Positions 5,679-6,975 of a stretch of DNA of 6,975 nucleotides are shown here, one piece after another; the stretch's first letter is position 1; the number at the start of each line of letters is the position of its first letter. Below the pieces are notes generated by a model, which saw only the letters and a list, made by a program, of their open reading frames with translations, was not told the DNA's origin and ran no database searches. Made by a program: the position numbers and the translations under genes. The stretch comes from Nocardia sp. GTDB lineage: Bacteria > Actinomycetota > Actinomycetes > Mycobacteriales > Mycobacteriaceae. Location of the stretch: assembly GCA_017354515.1 (NCBI GenBank), contig JAFMQT010000196.1, positions 1-6,975 on the forward strand. Direction: 5' to 3'.

Positions 5679-6941
5679 GTGGATTTCGATTTACCGGTAG
5701 AACTGACCGATTATCTGGCCGAACTGGACGAGTTCATCGAGCGCGAGATCGTCCCGCTCGAACAACGAGACGACAACATCCGCTTCTTCGACCATCGCCG
5801 TGAGGATTCGCGCACCAACTGGGAAAAGGGCGGTATCCCGACCGTCGAGTGGGAGGAACTGCTGGCCGAGTCGCGGCGTCTGGCCGATGCCGCCGGGCAC
5901 TATCGCTACGCGTTCCCGCCGGAGTTCGGTGGCCGCGGCGGATCCAACCTGGGCATGGCAGTGATCCGCGAACATCTGGCTCATCGCGGGCTGGGCCTGC
6001 ACTGCGATCTGCAGAACGAGCACGCCATCGTCGCCAACAATGTCGGCCTGCTGCTGATGCTGGAATACGGTTCGGAGGCGCAGAAGAAGGAATGGGTGGA
6101 CGGCCTGGCCGCCGGCACCCGGTTCTTCGCCTTCGGTATCACCGAACCCGAACACGGCTCCGATGCCACCCATATGGACACCCGCGCGGTGCGCGACGGG
6201 GACGATTGGGTGATCACCGGCGAGAAGACCTGGAATACCGGAATCCACATCGCCGAAACCGATCTCATCTTCGCCCGCACCTCCGGCGAGGCCGGTGACG
6301 GTAAGGGCATTACGGCATTCCTGGTCCCCACCGACGCTCCCGGTTTCACCGTCGAGGAATATCTGTGGACGTTCAATATGCCCACCGACCACGGCCGGGT
6401 CAGCCTGCGCGAGGTGCGGGTCGGCGACGATGCGATCTTCGGTCAGGAAGGGCGCGGCCTGGCGGTCGTCCAGCACTTCTTCAACGAGAACAGGATTCGC
6501 CAGGCGGCGTCGAGTCTCGGTGCGGCCCAATACTGTATCGATCGGGCGGTTGAATATGCCAAGGAGCGCAAGCCTTTCGGCAAGGCGCTGGCCGAGAATC
6601 AGGCCATCCAGTTCCCGCTGGTCGAATTGCACACCCAGTGCGAGATGCTGCGCGCGCTGATCCACAAGACCGCCTGGACCATGGACACTCGCGGCGTTTT
6701 CGCTGCCTCGGAACAGGTTTCGATGTGCAACTACTGGTCCAATCGGCTGTGCTGTGAGGCCGCCGATCGCGCCATGCAGGTCTTCGGCGGTCTGGGCTAT
6801 TCCCGGCACCAGCCTTTCGAGCACATCTATCGCCATCATCGGCGTTACCGAATTACCGAGGGCGCCGAGGAGATTCAGATGCGGCGGGTGGCCGGGTACA
6901 TGTTCGGATTCATGTCCCAGCGCGCACCCAAGGGGGTGTGA
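5679..6941 (+). CDS. Acyl-CoA dehydrogenase family flavoprotein, LvaC-like
   Basis: This 420-residue cytosolic protein has the full acyl-CoA dehydrogenase domain order: N-terminal helices (about 1-145), a beta domain, and C-terminal helices (about 260-420). FAD-contact signatures are FGITEPEHGSD at 152-162, WVITGEKTWNTG at 177-188, and RKPFG at 297-301. Further on are MQVFGGLGYSRHQPFEHIYR and RITEGAEEIQ at 391-400. E394 aligns with the catalytic glutamate of medium-chain acyl-CoA dehydrogenase (E376 in YEGT); the usual Thr after EG is Ala here. Directly after the kinase and DUF6285 genes, the best reading is an LvaC-type enzyme. That would take a 4-phosphoacyl-CoA to an enoyl-CoA and then a 3-hydroxyacyl-CoA, rather than only oxidising fatty acyl-CoA. 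An ordinary FadE enzyme is the alternative. GTG 5679 is supported by the RBS. The frame's upstream extension is a shadow of the kinase gene. Confidence 0.92.
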   Translation: MDFDLPVELTDYLAELDEFIEREIVPLEQRDDNIRFFDHRREDSRTNWEKGGIPTVEWEELLAESRRLADAAGHYRYAFPPEFGGRGGSNLGMAVIREHLAHRGLGLHCDLQNEHAIVANNVGLLLMLEYGSEAQKKEWVDGLAAGTRFFAFGITEPEHGSDATHMDTRAVRDGDDWVITGEKTWNTGIHIAETDLIFARTSGEAGDGKGITAFLVPTDAPGFTVEEYLWTFNMPTDHGRVSLREVRVGDDAIFGQEGRGLAVVQHFFNENRIRQAASSLGAAQYCIDRAVEYAKERKPFGKALAENQAIQFPLVELHTQCEMLRALIHKTAWTMDTRGVFAASEQVSMCNYWSNRLCCEAADRAMQVFGGLGYSRHQPFEHIYRHHRRYRITEGAEEIQMRRVAGYMFGFMSQRAPKGV

Positions 6942-6975
6942 GCGCCGGACACCGGACGGCCCCGCGATCCATCGG

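Noticed and set aside
5691..6839. A 382-codon minus-strand open frame opposite the acyl-CoA dehydrogenase gene.
   Set aside because: The plus strand carries complete, ordered dehydrogenase motifs. The antisense product has no family signature and is a codon-bias shadow.
6942..6975. GCCGGACACCGGACGG near the right edge as a possible terminator or repeat.
   Set aside because: The repeated CCGGAC is only six bases, no convincing stem forms in the 34 visible bases, and the sequence is cut by the window edge.

Overview
The window is high-GC actinobacterial DNA with GC-ending codons throughout. The SUF proteins resemble, from memory, those of Mycobacterium tuberculosis (Rv1462-Rv1466 region) closely enough to suggest a mycolic-acid actinomycete such as Nocardia or Rhodococcus. 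This is recognition by eye, not a database search. Every gene I can support is on the + strand.

Positions 1-4142 hold the distal part of a SUF iron-sulfur cluster operon: sufD (5' end outside the window), sufC, sufS, sufU and a DUF59 sufT-type gene. Spacing is tight (22 nt, 1 nt, 50 nt, then an 8-nt overlap), as expected for one transcript. SufS extracts sulfur from cysteine, SufU accepts it, SufC/SufD (with SufB, presumably upstream) form the scaffold and ATPase, and the DUF59 protein helps maturation.

Positions 4143-4310 are a 168-nt gap. It holds a possible -10 box inside a small inverted repeat, a second inverted repeat, and a strong ribosome binding site just before the next gene.

Positions 4311-6941 hold a second cluster: a 97-residue DUF6285-type protein, an aminoglycoside-phosphotransferase-fold kinase of the acyl-CoA-dehydrogenase-associated type, and an acyl-CoA dehydrogenase. 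These are the same three protein types as LvaB, LvaA and LvaC of the Pseudomonas putida levulinate pathway. There, LvaA with LvaB phosphorylates a 4-hydroxyacyl-CoA, and LvaC helps convert the 4-phosphoacyl-CoA to a 3-hydroxyacyl-CoA. The mammalian ACAD10/ACAD11 proteins carry the kinase and dehydrogenase as one chain. The likely job here is to route 4-hydroxy acids into beta-oxidation; the true substrate cannot be read from the sequence.

The most unusual local structure is the junction between the DUF6285 gene and the kinase gene. A 24-codon open frame fills the gap exactly, sharing ATGA start/stop overlaps with both neighbours. The same 13-nt RBS-plus-start sequence occurs at each end. Positions 6942-6975 hold no recognisable feature.
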